Source: Candidatus Auribacterota bacterium (GTDB lineage: Bacteria > Auribacterota > JAFGBW01 > JAFGJP01). From it: a stretch of DNA of 7,082 nt. The position numbers were made by a program, and so were the translations under genes. Of the stretch, positions 1 to 5,601 are shown one piece after another. The notes beneath the pieces were generated by a model. The model was given only the letters and a program-made list of their open reading frames with translations, searched no databases and had not been told where the DNA came from. The DNA lies in NCBI GenBank assembly GCA_016929035.1, contig JAFGJP010000051.1, positions 1-7,082 of the forward strand. The letters are read 5' to 3'. How positions within the stretch are numbered: position 1 is the stretch's first letter; each line of letters begins with the position of its first letter.

Positions 1-237
1 CCTCTCTATCAGAGGCTGAAAGACGAGAAAAGGTTATTGGAAGAAAGAAACTGGAAGAAATGCACGTTGTTTGATGTGAACTATCTTCCCAAAGGCATGA
101 GCGTGGAAGAACTGGATATCGGATTTAAAAAGCTTGTCAGCAGGCTTTACAGCAAAGAATTCACATCCTGGCGAAGAGATAATTTTAAAAAATATCTCAA
201 AGGACATTTAAAGAAAAAAGGAGGGGCGGTCGCATGA
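1..237 (+). CDS. B12-binding radical SAM protein, C-terminal end (partial)
   Basis: The reading frame is open from the first base, so this is the 3' end (78 residues) of a gene that begins outside the window. The first residues read PLYQRLKDE, which fits the end of the TPxPGTPLYxRL segment of B12-binding radical SAM proteins. Then come a W-x-x-[CY]-T-x-F-D-V-x-Y-x-P-K stretch and MSVEELDIGFKKL, typical of the DUF4070-type C-terminal domain of that family (for example hopanoid-methylase-like proteins). The cobalamin-binding domain and the CxxxCxxC iron-sulfur motif would lie upstream, so the substrate cannot be guessed. A TTG at 37 is only an internal codon, because the family similarity extends across it. 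The stop overlaps the next start as ATGA at 234-237, which suggests translational coupling. The family call rests on remembered consensus sequence. Confidence 0.72.
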   Translation, partial: PLYQRLKDEKRLLEERNWKKCTLFDVNYLPKGMSVEELDIGFKKLVSRLYSKEFTSWRRDNFKKYLKGHLKKKGGAVA

Positions 238-629
238 ATACGAAAAAGAGTATTCAGGTACTTTTTGGGGCAGCTGCCGTTTACGATGGGGTGTTGGGAA
301 TAGTCTTTATTTTTCTGCCAGGTCTGATTTTCAGTCTATTTCAGGTCACTCCGCCTAATCATATGGGCTATGTCCAGTTTCCTGCAGCGCTTCTTATTGT
401 TTTTGCACTGCTCTTTGTTGCCATAGCCCGCCAGCCGAAAGAAAACAGGACACTTATTCCCTATGGAATTCTTTTAAAGGTTTCATATTGCGGCGTTGTG
501 TTCTGGCACTGGTTTACGGCCGGGATCCCCGGCATGTGGAAGCCCTTTGCCGTAATCGATATTATCATGGGAATTTTATTCTTTCTGGCTTATCTCCAGC
601 TGGGAAAAGAGGAGCTTCAGAATGAATAA
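234..629 (+). CDS. Small four-helix membrane protein of unknown function
   Basis: This 131-residue protein is strongly hydrophobic, with four likely membrane segments at about residues 8-36, 46-65, 74-94 and 103-122. Conserved-looking polar and aromatic positions are YDG (17-19), PNHMGYVQFP (41-50), LIPYGILLKVSYCG (74-87), WHWF (91-94) and GMWKPFAVID (100-109). This looks like a small conserved hypothetical inner-membrane family, but I cannot name a domain or function. The start is an ATG inside the ATGA overlap with the radical SAM gene. A strong AAAGGAGGGG ribosome site precedes it at about 217-225. Its end overlaps the deacetylase gene by 8 bases. Its place in a coupled operon with biosynthetic-looking enzymes suggests a role in the same pathway, for example in transport or as a membrane anchor. 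That is inference only. Confidence 0.85.
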   Translation: MNTKKSIQVLFGAAAVYDGVLGIVFIFLPGLIFSLFQVTPPNHMGYVQFPAALLIVFALLFVAIARQPKENRTLIPYGILLKVSYCGVVFWHWFTAGIPGMWKPFAVIDIIMGILFFLAYLQLGKEELQNE

Positions 630-1314
630 AAGGAAACGCTTCCTTTTTGTGAGCCCGCATCCGGATGACGCCGAGCTCGCGATCGGCGGAACAATACTCA
701 AGCTTAAGAAACAGGGGCATAAAGTTTTTCTTGCCGATCTTACATCCGGAGAGCCGACGCCGTACGGTACAGAAGAAAAAAGAAAAAAGGAGAGTATGGC
801 AGCCGACCGGATCCTGAAAATCGACAGGAGATATAATCTCAGGCTTGAAAACAGATATCTTTTTGATGATTTGCGGGCGAGGAGGCTTCTCGCGGAAAAA
901 ATAAGGCTGATCAGGCCGGACATTCTCTTCTGTCCTTTTGACGCAGATGCGCATCCTGATCACGTTTCGGCATCCCGCATAGCTGAAGCTGCCAGGTTTT
1001 ATGCAAAATTTTCAAAAGTCCGGATGAAAGGGAAACCGCATTACCCGCCTCTTCTTCTTTACTTTTTCCCGAGCCATCTGCGTGTCTTTCCCAAGGCGAG
1101 TTTTTTTGTGGACATATCCCTGGAGTTTAAGGCGAAAATGAAGGCTGTCAGGGCTTACAGGTCGCAGTTTGTCGATAATCCGAATAACAGGTTTGTCTTT
1201 GACTATATTGAATCTATGAACGAATATTTTGGTCATCTCATACGAAGCCGGTATGCTGAGCCTTTATTCTCCAGAGAAGTCTTGAAGCTGGACGACCTCT
1301 CGTCTCTTTTATGA
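622..1314 (+). CDS. PIG-L/LmbE-family deacetylase, BshB1-like
   Basis: This 230-residue zinc-dependent N-acetyl-sugar deacetylase has the family signature SPHPDDAEL at residues 11-19 and HPDH at 111-114. The expected metal ligands are H13, D16 and H114, and D15 is the likely catalytic base. The segment ADLTSGEPTPYGTEEKRKKES (39-58) matches the LT-x-GE-x-x-x-x-GT-x-E-x-R-x-x-E pattern of BshB1, the enzyme that removes acetate from GlcNAc-malate in bacillithiol synthesis. FFVDIS (161-166), AYRSQF (178-183) and YAEPL (211-215) also match BshB1-type C-termini, and the length is normal. Related family members act on GlcNAc-inositol, lipid-linked sugars or chitobiose, so the substrate is uncertain. 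The ATG follows an AAGAGGAG ribosome site (608-614). It overlaps the upstream gene by 8 bases and the downstream gene by 4. The BshC-like neighbour is consistent with thiol synthesis, but no BshA glycosyltransferase is in the window. Confidence 0.9.
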   Translation: MNKRKRFLFVSPHPDDAELAIGGTILKLKKQGHKVFLADLTSGEPTPYGTEEKRKKESMAADRILKIDRRYNLRLENRYLFDDLRARRLLAEKIRLIRPDILFCPFDADAHPDHVSASRIAEAARFYAKFSKVRMKGKPHYPPLLLYFFPSHLRVFPKASFFVDISLEFKAKMKAVRAYRSQFVDNPNNRFVFDYIESMNEYFGHLIRSRYAEPLFSREVLKLDDLSSLL

Positions 1315-2330
1315 AGAAAAAGCTCATTAAACCTCCTGAAGGGAACAGGGAAATCCTTTTTTTGCCGGACGCAAGGGAGATTTTGTATTGCTCTTCCGGT
1401 CTCCAGCGCGCCGGCGTTCCTCACCAGCCGTATTTTTTTAACCCGGGAGTGAGCGTGAAATTTCTCTTTTTAGAGACACTGCCGGCACAGCAGAAAAGCA
1501 TCATTTTTCTGGATACGGACAGGGTCAGGATCGAAGCAAGGATGCCTGCTGGCGAAGGGCAGACGCATGACGTCAGATTCATTTCTTCTGAAGAAGCGCT
1601 TTTTGAGTTTTCCTGCCCCGGAAGAGCGATCTTTGAGGACTTTTTTGCATCCTGCGAGGAAAGCCTTCGGAAAGCTTTGAAAAGAGACCGGGAGACAGCC
1701 TTGTCTTCTTTTTTTTGCTTTAAAGACATATGTCTTAAAAACTGTTCAAAGAAATACCTGAAAGATGTTCTTGCAGAGAGTTTTCTGCAGTTTTACGGAA
1801 TAAAAAGGGGTTACAGCTTTCTCTCTGACGTTATCAGCGGATACGAGTTTAAAGAATTTATTTTAAAAATTTTTCATGACAGTAAACTTTTTCAGAATGT
1901 TTTTAATTCCGCCCTGGACGATTACAGGAAAGAGTTCCGGTTCCGCTACAAGAATTTTCCCTTCCCCCGGCTGGAAGACGGAGAACTGCCTTTCTGGATT
2001 GTGAAAAAAGGAAGGCGGAAGCGGTGCTTTAAAAAGGATATCGATATAACGGGGCTGACTCAAAATATAATTTTCCCGCGCGCGGCAACGCTTACGATAT
2101 TTTTAAGACTATACAAGCTTGATATGTTTATTCACGGAGTCGGCGGGGGAAATTACGAGTGGGTCCAGGACAGGGTCATCGAAAGATTTTTTCAAATAGC
2201 ACCACCTTTTTATGCTGTCGCGAGCGGGACGTTTCTTTTCGAAGGATACAGGGAGAGAGAATTCCCCTATTTTCTCTTTTCTCCTGAAGATATAAAATCG
2301 GCTTTAAGAGAAAGAATGGAAAAAGCGTAA
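1311..2330 (+). CDS. Uncharacterised protein, possible distant BshC relative
   Basis: This soluble 339-residue protein has no signal peptide or membrane segment. It has no motif that allows a firm assignment. Two regions recall BshC, the enzyme that adds cysteine to GlcN-malate. First, HQPYFFNPGVSVK (38-50) resembles the TGQQxGLFxGPLYTxxK segment near the BshC N-terminus, and IIFLDTDRV (64-72) follows where BshC has a hydrophobic strand and then acidic residues. Second, FPRAATLTIF (255-264), FIHGVGGGNYEWVQ (273-286) and APPFYAVASGTFLF (297-310) parallel the BshC order LRPVVQD, YVxGPGExAYWAQ and MPxxxPRxSxTL. It is much shorter than BshC (about 500-540 residues), so it may be a compact relative with a reduced middle. 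The middle is Cys- and Phe-rich (C101, C115, C136, C141, C145). The start overlaps the deacetylase stop as ATGA at 1311-1314. The coding sequence is certain; the relationship is a hypothesis. Confidence 0.8.
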   Translation: MKKKLIKPPEGNREILFLPDAREILYCSSGLQRAGVPHQPYFFNPGVSVKFLFLETLPAQQKSIIFLDTDRVRIEARMPAGEGQTHDVRFISSEEALFEFSCPGRAIFEDFFASCEESLRKALKRDRETALSSFFCFKDICLKNCSKKYLKDVLAESFLQFYGIKRGYSFLSDVISGYEFKEFILKIFHDSKLFQNVFNSALDDYRKEFRFRYKNFPFPRLEDGELPFWIVKKGRRKRCFKKDIDITGLTQNIIFPRAATLTIFLRLYKLDMFIHGVGGGNYEWVQDRVIERFFQIAPPFYAVASGTFLFEGYREREFPYFLFSPEDIKSALRERMEKA

Positions 2331-2338
2331 GGTTATTC

Positions 2339-3061
2339 ATGATGAAGAAAAAGGAGCAGATAATAATAGCTTTTGTTTTTAGCTTTTTCTTTTTGACTTC
2401 GCTTTCAGCACAGGGAGTCGGAAAGATCTTTTTTCGTGAAGATTTCCGGACTCTTGAGAGATGGGAATTTGTTGAAAATCGTGAGGTCAGAAAGGCAACG
2501 CTGTACTCGATAATTTCAGATCAGGGGCATACATACCTGAAGGCGGAAAGCCGTTCTTCAGCTTCAGCTTTGAGGTATGTCAAAACATTCAATGTCTATG
2601 AATATCCCCGCATGCGGTGGCGGTGGAAGGTGGAGAATGTTTATGAAAAAGGGGATGCTACGAAAAAGCAGGGAGATGATTATCCCATTCGTGTTTATGT
2701 CGTCTTCAGGTTCAATCCTCAAAAAGTCGGTTTTTTAAAAAAGCTGAAGTACAAAACAGCAGGATTATTTTATTCCGGAGAAATTCCCGACAGCGCTTTG
2801 AACTACATCTGGGCAAATAAATGGCATCAGGCAAACATTATCAAGAATCCTTACCGCAAAGAGGCAAGGATGATCCTTCTTCAGAAAGGAAAAGGCAATG
2901 TCGGCCTGTGGATAGACGAAGACGTCAATATCCTTGAGGATTACCGGAAAGCTTTCAGGGAAGATCCTCCTGAGCGGGCCAGTGTGGTGATAATGAATGA
3001 CTCAGACAACACAGGGGAAAGCTCCGTTTCCTATATAGATTTTATCGAGATCTACAGGTAA
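2339..3061 (+). CDS. Secreted DUF3047-family protein
   Basis: This 240-residue protein has an N-terminal signal peptide: basic MMKKKEQ, a hydrophobic core IIIAFVFSFFFLTSL, and probable signal peptidase I cleavage near residues 24-26. There is no lipobox cysteine, so it should be periplasmic or exported. The mature part matches DUF3047 as I remember it: FxEDF-type start (32-36), RWRWKVE (93-99), KQGDDYPIRVYVVF (110-123), LNYIWANKW (154-162), a W-x-D-E-D-V-N-x-x-x-DY segment (191-202), and the closing MNDSDNTGESSVSYIDFIEI (219-238). The fold is expected to be a beta-sandwich, possibly carbohydrate-binding-like, but no biochemical role is established to my knowledge. ATG codons at 2339 and 2342 are both possible. 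The GTAAGG at 2327-2332 fits the first slightly better. It begins 8 bases after the BshC-like gene and is the last gene of the compact operon. Confidence 0.83.
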   Translation: MMKKKEQIIIAFVFSFFFLTSLSAQGVGKIFFREDFRTLERWEFVENREVRKATLYSIISDQGHTYLKAESRSSASALRYVKTFNVYEYPRMRWRWKVENVYEKGDATKKQGDDYPIRVYVVFRFNPQKVGFLKKLKYKTAGLFYSGEIPDSALNYIWANKWHQANIIKNPYRKEARMILLQKGKGNVGLWIDEDVNILEDYRKAFREDPPERASVVIMNDSDNTGESSVSYIDFIEIYR

Positions 3062-3085
3062 AGCGGTATACAGATGAAAAAATAG

Positions 3086-3116
3086 CCACAGAGACACAAA
3101 GACGCAGAGAAAACGT
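3086..3116 (+). repeat. Dispersed CACAGAGACAC repeat, copy 1
   Basis: This 31-base purine-rich unit begins CCACAGAGACACAAAGAC and matches 27 of 31 bases with the copy at 4280-4310 in the same orientation. A third, shorter copy lies inverted at 4614-4638. All three are intergenic. Near-identical purine-rich repeats are scattered through many genomes of uncultivated bacteria, in my recollection. Function is unknown. Confidence 0.85.
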
Positions 3117-3123
3117 ATGTCAA

Positions 3124-3142
3124 GGCGGGTTTATAACCCGCC
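3124..3142 (+). terminator. GC-rich hairpin after the first operon
   Basis: The arms GGCGGGTT (3124-3131) and AACCCGCC (3135-3142) are perfect complements around a TAT loop, 62 bases after the DUF3047 stop. This is the strongest hairpin at the end of the first operon and could end transcription or stabilise the 3' end. There is no run of T after it on the + strand, so it is not a classic intrinsic terminator. It could equally be a dispersed hairpin repeat. Confidence 0.4.
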
Positions 3143-3261
3143 CGCAGAAAAAGTTGTCCTCTTTTTGAAAGCCAGCGGAATTGTCCTGGTCAGGCAGAGA
3201 ACAAGGAAAAAGCCCTGCCGTGGTTCTTCACTGATACTCCTTAAAGACCGGTAAAAAAGTG

Positions 3262-3289
3262 TTTTAATTCCCGGAAAATAATATATAAT
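3262..3289 (+). promoter_or_regulatory. Candidate promoter for dapF
   Basis: A perfect TATAAT occurs at 3284-3289 within an AT-rich stretch. The matching -35 position holds only TTTTAA (3262-3267, 16-base spacer), a weak match to TTGACA. If it is used, transcription would start near 3296 and give a leader of about 165 bases before the dapF ATG. The AT-rich surroundings make chance occurrence likely, so this is only a candidate. Confidence 0.3.
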
Positions 3290-3306
3290 AACCCATTGCC
3301 TAACCT

Positions 3307-3435
3307 GGATATTTCATGAATTACTTGAAATACCCACCCGAAGGGCCGACTGATTCAGTCGTTACACGATTTAATCACGCTGCCGGGGTATGCCCGCTTT
3401 GTTCCCTGTTTTGAGAGAACATGAAATAGGCGGGC
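3307..3435 (+). promoter_or_regulatory. Structured leader upstream of dapF
   Basis: Three stem-loops follow each other. The first has arms 3307-3316 and 3326-3335 with one mismatch. The second is perfect, CGACTG (3347-3352) with CAGTCG (3356-3361). The third is nested: GCCCGC (3392-3397) pairs with GCGGGC (3430-3435) and encloses TGTTC (3400-3404) paired with GAACA (3417-3421). CCCG at 3393-3396 could instead pair with CGGG at 3384-3387, giving two mutually exclusive states. It does not show the lysine riboswitch core that I know. Whether it is a regulatory leader or just a fragment of repeat DNA cannot be told from sequence alone. Confidence 0.3.
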
Positions 3436-3461
3436 TAAACAGTTACAGAAAGGCAGAGCAG

Positions 3462-4274
3462 ATGAAAATACAGTTCGTGAAAATGGTCGGAACAGGCAAT
3501 GATTTCATCATGGTAGATAACCGCGATGAAAGTTTTCCTGCTGAAGATAAAGATTTTATTGCTTATATCTGCCAGAGGCGCTACGGCATAGGCAGCGACG
3601 GCGTCATATTGCTTGAAAATTCGCAAAAAGCAGATTTCAGGATGCGGATCATCAACCCTGACGGCGGGGAAGTGGAAATGTGCGGCAATGGTTCCAGGTG
3701 CGCCGTTCTTATGGCGAAAGACCTGGGTTTTTTTCAGGGAGACAACGTGTCTTTTGAGACCATAGCCGGAAAACGGCAGGCTGACATAAAAAATGAACTT
3801 ATCCGCTTGAACATGGGAAAAGCCAGAGATATAAAGAAAGACCTGCTTTTGGAGCTGGCTGGAGAAAAAAGAACGGTTCATTTTATCAATACCGGCGTTC
3901 CTCATGTTGTCATGTTTGTGGAGGATGTAACAAAAGCAGATGTTTCCGCCTGGGGAAAAGCCATCAGGTATCATGAACTTTTTCAGCCAAAAGGAACGAA
4001 TGCGAACTTTGTCGAGGTAGTTGATAAAAAGACAATTAAAGTAAGAACATATGAACGCGGTGTGGAAGATGAAACATTTTCCTGCGGAACAGGAACCTGT
4101 GCCAGCGCTATAATGGCTTATCTTGTTAAGGGAGCTGAAAAGAACATCAAGTCCATTACCGCAAAAGAGGAAAATCTTTTTGTTGATTTTGAAGTCGATG
4201 ATAAAGGACAGGTCAGGACATTTTTTCTTTCCGGTACGGCTGATTATGTTTATGAAGGAACTGTGAGTTATTAA
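3462..4274 (+). CDS. dapF: Diaminopimelate epimerase
   Basis: This cytoplasmic, cofactor-independent epimerase converts LL-diaminopimelate to meso-diaminopimelate, the lysine precursor and peptidoglycan cross-linker. The 270-residue length is normal. It begins MKIQFVKMVGTGNDF as the family does. The two catalytic cysteines are C74 in the MCGNGSRCA motif (73-81) and C208 in the SCGTGTCAS motif (207-215). Other conserved segments are GIGSDG (42-47), NTGVPHVV (143-150), GTNANFV (178-184) and RTYERGVEDET (195-205). I chose the ATG at 3462 because it gives the family N-terminus and is preceded by GAAAGG (3448-3453) at 8 bases. The frame stays open upstream to an ATG at 3390, but those residues do not look like DapF. 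It heads a dap cluster but is separated from dapA by a 390-base repeat-bearing gap. It may therefore have its own transcript. Confidence 0.97.
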   Translation: MKIQFVKMVGTGNDFIMVDNRDESFPAEDKDFIAYICQRRYGIGSDGVILLENSQKADFRMRIINPDGGEVEMCGNGSRCAVLMAKDLGFFQGDNVSFETIAGKRQADIKNELIRLNMGKARDIKKDLLLELAGEKRTVHFINTGVPHVVMFVEDVTKADVSAWGKAIRYHELFQPKGTNANFVEVVDKKTIKVRTYERGVEDETFSCGTGTCASAIMAYLVKGAEKNIKSITAKEENLFVDFEVDDKGQVRTFFLSGTADYVYEGTVSY

Positions 4275-4279
4275 TGCTG

Positions 4280-4310
4280 TCACAGAGACACAAAGACACG
4301 GAGAAAATGT
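4280..4310 (+). repeat. Dispersed CACAGAGACAC repeat, copy 2
   Basis: This unit begins TCACAGAGACACAAAGAC and differs from the 3086-3116 copy at 4 of 31 positions. It starts 6 bases after the dapF stop and runs into a run of eight T. It is in the same orientation as copy 1 and opposite to copy 3, so copies 2 and 3 bracket the insert between dapF and dapA. Confidence 0.85.
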
Positions 4311-4395
4311 TTTTTTTCGATTCTTTGAATCGATATTGAACAGTAACCTGTTGATATTTTTATACAGAGAGATGTTATTGAATCGATGCGCGCAT

Positions 4396-4417
4396 TCCCC
4401 GGCTTTAAAGCCGGGGA
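4396..4417 (+). repeat. Perfect GC-rich palindrome
   Basis: CCCCGGCTTT followed directly by AAAGCCGGGG is a perfect 20-base palindrome (4397-4416), extended one pair by T4396 and A4417. As RNA or single-stranded DNA it would form a strong hairpin. It is followed by GATGAAAGCG. This style of end hairpin recalls the terminal hairpins of IS200/IS605-type elements, although no transposase gene is present here. Confidence 0.7.
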
Positions 4418-4488
4418 TGAAAGCGCAGACGATTATCCTGCTGAGTGTCGCAGAAATATCGAAGAGATTTTTGCGATATTTTACGAAG

Positions 4489-4516
4489 CGGGGTTTTTAA
4501 AAGAAACCCGGTCTTT
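4489..4516 (+). terminator. Possible intrinsic terminator or hairpin
   Basis: GGGTTT (4491-4496) and AAACCC (4504-4509) pair around a 7-base loop. One outer mismatch and a further C-G pair extend the stem (4489 with 4511). TCTTTT follows at 4512-4517, so the layout resembles a weak intrinsic terminator on the + strand. It would end a dapF transcript about 240 bases after its stop. The stem is short, so confidence is low. Confidence 0.3.
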
Positions 4517-4613
4517 TCCGCCGAAGGCTGATCCACCTCAGGTGGAAGCCCGGGGAGGTTCATTCAAAATAATATTCTTAGAAATTTTAAAAAATAAATA
4601 ATTTACATTTGCC

Positions 4614-4638
4614 CCTCAGTGACTCTGTGTCTCTGTGG
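4614..4638 (-). repeat. Dispersed CACAGAGACAC repeat, copy 3 (inverted)
   Basis: Read on the - strand this is CCACAGAGACACAGAGTCAC followed by TGAGG. Its first 13 bases are identical to copy 1, and the rest diverges. It ends 12 bases before the dapA ribosome site. Its inverted orientation relative to copy 2 makes a spaced inverted pair around about 300 bases. Confidence 0.8.
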
Positions 4639-4664
4639 CAAAATTTTAAAAGGGGAGGCCTGTT

Positions 4665-5531
4665 ATGCTTCAGGGTTCAATGGTAGCCATCGTTACTCCG
4701 TTTAAAGATGGTAAAGTTGATGAAGAGACATTGAAAAATCTTATTGACCGGCAGATCGAGAATGGAACGAAGGGGATTATCCCCTGCGGGACAACGGGTG
4801 AATCGCCGACGCTGACATTCGATGAACACGAAAAGGTCATCGAGCTGACGGTCAAGCATGTCGCCGGCCGGATTCCTGTCATTGCCGGCGCCGGGTCAAA
4901 TTCGACTCATGAGGCGCTTCGGCTGGCCAGGCATGCAAAAGACGTCGGGGCTGATGCGATTCTCGTCATAACGCCATATTATAATAAGCCGACCCAGAAG
5001 GGACTTTACCAGCACTACAAGACGATAGCGGATAACGTGAACATCCCGATCGTCATATACAACGTGCCGGGAAGGACCGGCGTTAACATCGAGGCTGAAA
5101 CAGTCGCCGAGCTTTCAAAAATAAAGAATATAATCGGGATCAAGGAGGCGTCAGGTTCTCTTGACAAGGTAACAGATATTCTCAGCCGCTGTGACATTAC
5201 CGTTCTTTCAGGAGAAGATGCGCTGAACTACCTTATTCTAGCCAATGGAGGCAAGGGCGCGATATCTGTCACAGCCAATGTTGTTCCTGAGAAATGCAGC
5301 AAGCTCTGCGACGCTGCGCTTGAAGGAGATTTTGAGACAGCAAAGAAGCTTCACTACAAGCTGTATTCGCTGAACAGGGCTATGTTTTATGAAACAAATC
5401 CCATTCCAGTAAAGACGGCTCTTTTCATGATGGGGCTTATTACAATGGAAATCCGCTCTCCGCTCTGCCAGATGCAGGACTCGAACAGGCAGAAGCTGGA
5501 GTCTGTTTTGAAAGGATATGGATTAATATAA
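4665..5531 (+). CDS. dapA: 4-hydroxy-tetrahydrodipicolinate synthase
   Basis: This cytoplasmic TIM-barrel aldolase condenses pyruvate with L-aspartate semialdehyde, the committed step to diaminopimelate and lysine. At 288 residues it is a normal length. The Schiff-base lysine is K160 in GIKEASG (158-164). The catalytic triad is T44 (in CGTTGE, 41-46), Y106 (in TPYYNKP, 103-109) and Y132 (in YNVPGRT, 132-138). R137 is the expected carboxylate-binding residue. All are one position offset from the E. coli numbering I remember. LSGEDA (181-186) is also conserved. The ATG has a strong AGGGGAGG ribosome site (4651-4658) 6 bases upstream. Feedback inhibition by lysine is common in the family but cannot be judged here. 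dapB follows after 70 bases, so co-transcription is likely. Confidence 0.97.
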   Translation: MLQGSMVAIVTPFKDGKVDEETLKNLIDRQIENGTKGIIPCGTTGESPTLTFDEHEKVIELTVKHVAGRIPVIAGAGSNSTHEALRLARHAKDVGADAILVITPYYNKPTQKGLYQHYKTIADNVNIPIVIYNVPGRTGVNIEAETVAELSKIKNIIGIKEASGSLDKVTDILSRCDITVLSGEDALNYLILANGGKGAISVTANVVPEKCSKLCDAALEGDFETAKKLHYKLYSLNRAMFYETNPIPVKTALFMMGLITMEIRSPLCQMQDSNRQKLESVLKGYGLI

Positions 5532-5561
5532 ATCAAAAATAAAATATCAAAAATCAAAAAT
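5532..5561 (+). repeat. ATCAAAAAT short tandem repeats between dapA and dapB
   Basis: The 9-base unit ATCAAAAAT occurs three times, at 5532-5540, 5546-5554 and 5553-5561, the last two overlapping. The starts are 14 and 7 bases apart, so the underlying period is 7 (ATCAAAA). The tract begins directly at the dapA stop and ends about 29 bases before the dapB ribosome site. A-rich repeats of this type are common between genes in some uncultivated bacteria, in my recollection. Confidence 0.75.
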
Positions 5562-5601
5562 TAAGAAGTGCTTTACAAATTAAGATTTGAGGAGGTAAGT
5601 G

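Larger units (their letters stand above)
3062..3461 (+). other. Non-coding gap before dapF
   Basis: I see no credible gene in these 400 bases. From left to right the gap holds one copy of the CACAGAGACAC repeat (3086-3116), a GC-rich hairpin (3124-3142) and an unexplained stretch (3143-3260). Then come a candidate -10 box (3284-3289), a stem-loop with arms 3307-3316 and 3326-3335, a short perfect hairpin CGACTG-ATT-CAGTCG (3347-3361), and a nested stem-loop just before dapF (3392-3435). The dapF frame stays open back to an ATG at 3390, but that 24-residue extension has no family support and overlaps the last stem-loop. Confidence 0.6.
4275..4664 (+). other. Repeat- and hairpin-rich gap between dapF and dapA
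   Basis: This 390-base gap has CACAGAGACAC repeat copies near both ends in opposite orientations (4280-4310 and 4614-4638). Between them lie a run of eight T (4310-4317), a hairpin TCGATTC-TTT-GAATCGA (4317-4333), and a 10-base direct repeat TTGAATCGAT (4325-4334 and 4378-4387). Further on are a perfect palindrome (4397-4416), a terminator-like stem (4489-4511), a hairpin TCCACC-TCA-GGTGGA (4532-4546) and an AT-rich tail (4563-4610). A 71-codon frame from 4386 to 4601 runs through these hairpins, has no clear ribosome site and reads like translated repeat DNA. I do not call it a gene. The whole looks like accumulated mobile or repeat DNA that spares the dapA ribosome site. Confidence 0.6.

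Noticed and set aside
3390..3461. N-terminal extension of the dapF frame to an upstream ATG at 3390
   Set aside because: The 24 extra residues do not resemble DapF. The ATG at 3462 gives the exact family N-terminus and has a ribosome site, and the extension lies in a stem-loop region.
3296..3461. Lysine riboswitch upstream of dapF
   Set aside because: I could not find the conserved core elements of the lysine riboswitch. Only generic stem-loops are visible.
3435..4283. Long open frame on the - strand opposite dapF
   Set aside because: It is a 282-codon mirror of a certain gene, and its translation looks like antisense of DapF, with no family motif.
4386..4601. 71-codon frame between dapF and dapA
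   Set aside because: It is made mostly of hairpin and repeat DNA, has no convincing ribosome site, and its translation has no recognisable domain. It is described as part of the repeat-rich gap.
3086..4638. CRISPR array
   Set aside because: There are only three copies, more than 300 bases apart and in mixed orientation, with no regular spacers and no cas gene.
5599..5601. GTG as the dapB start
   Set aside because: It is only 3 bases from the AGGAGG site, while the ATG at 5602 has ideal spacing and gives the standard N-terminus.
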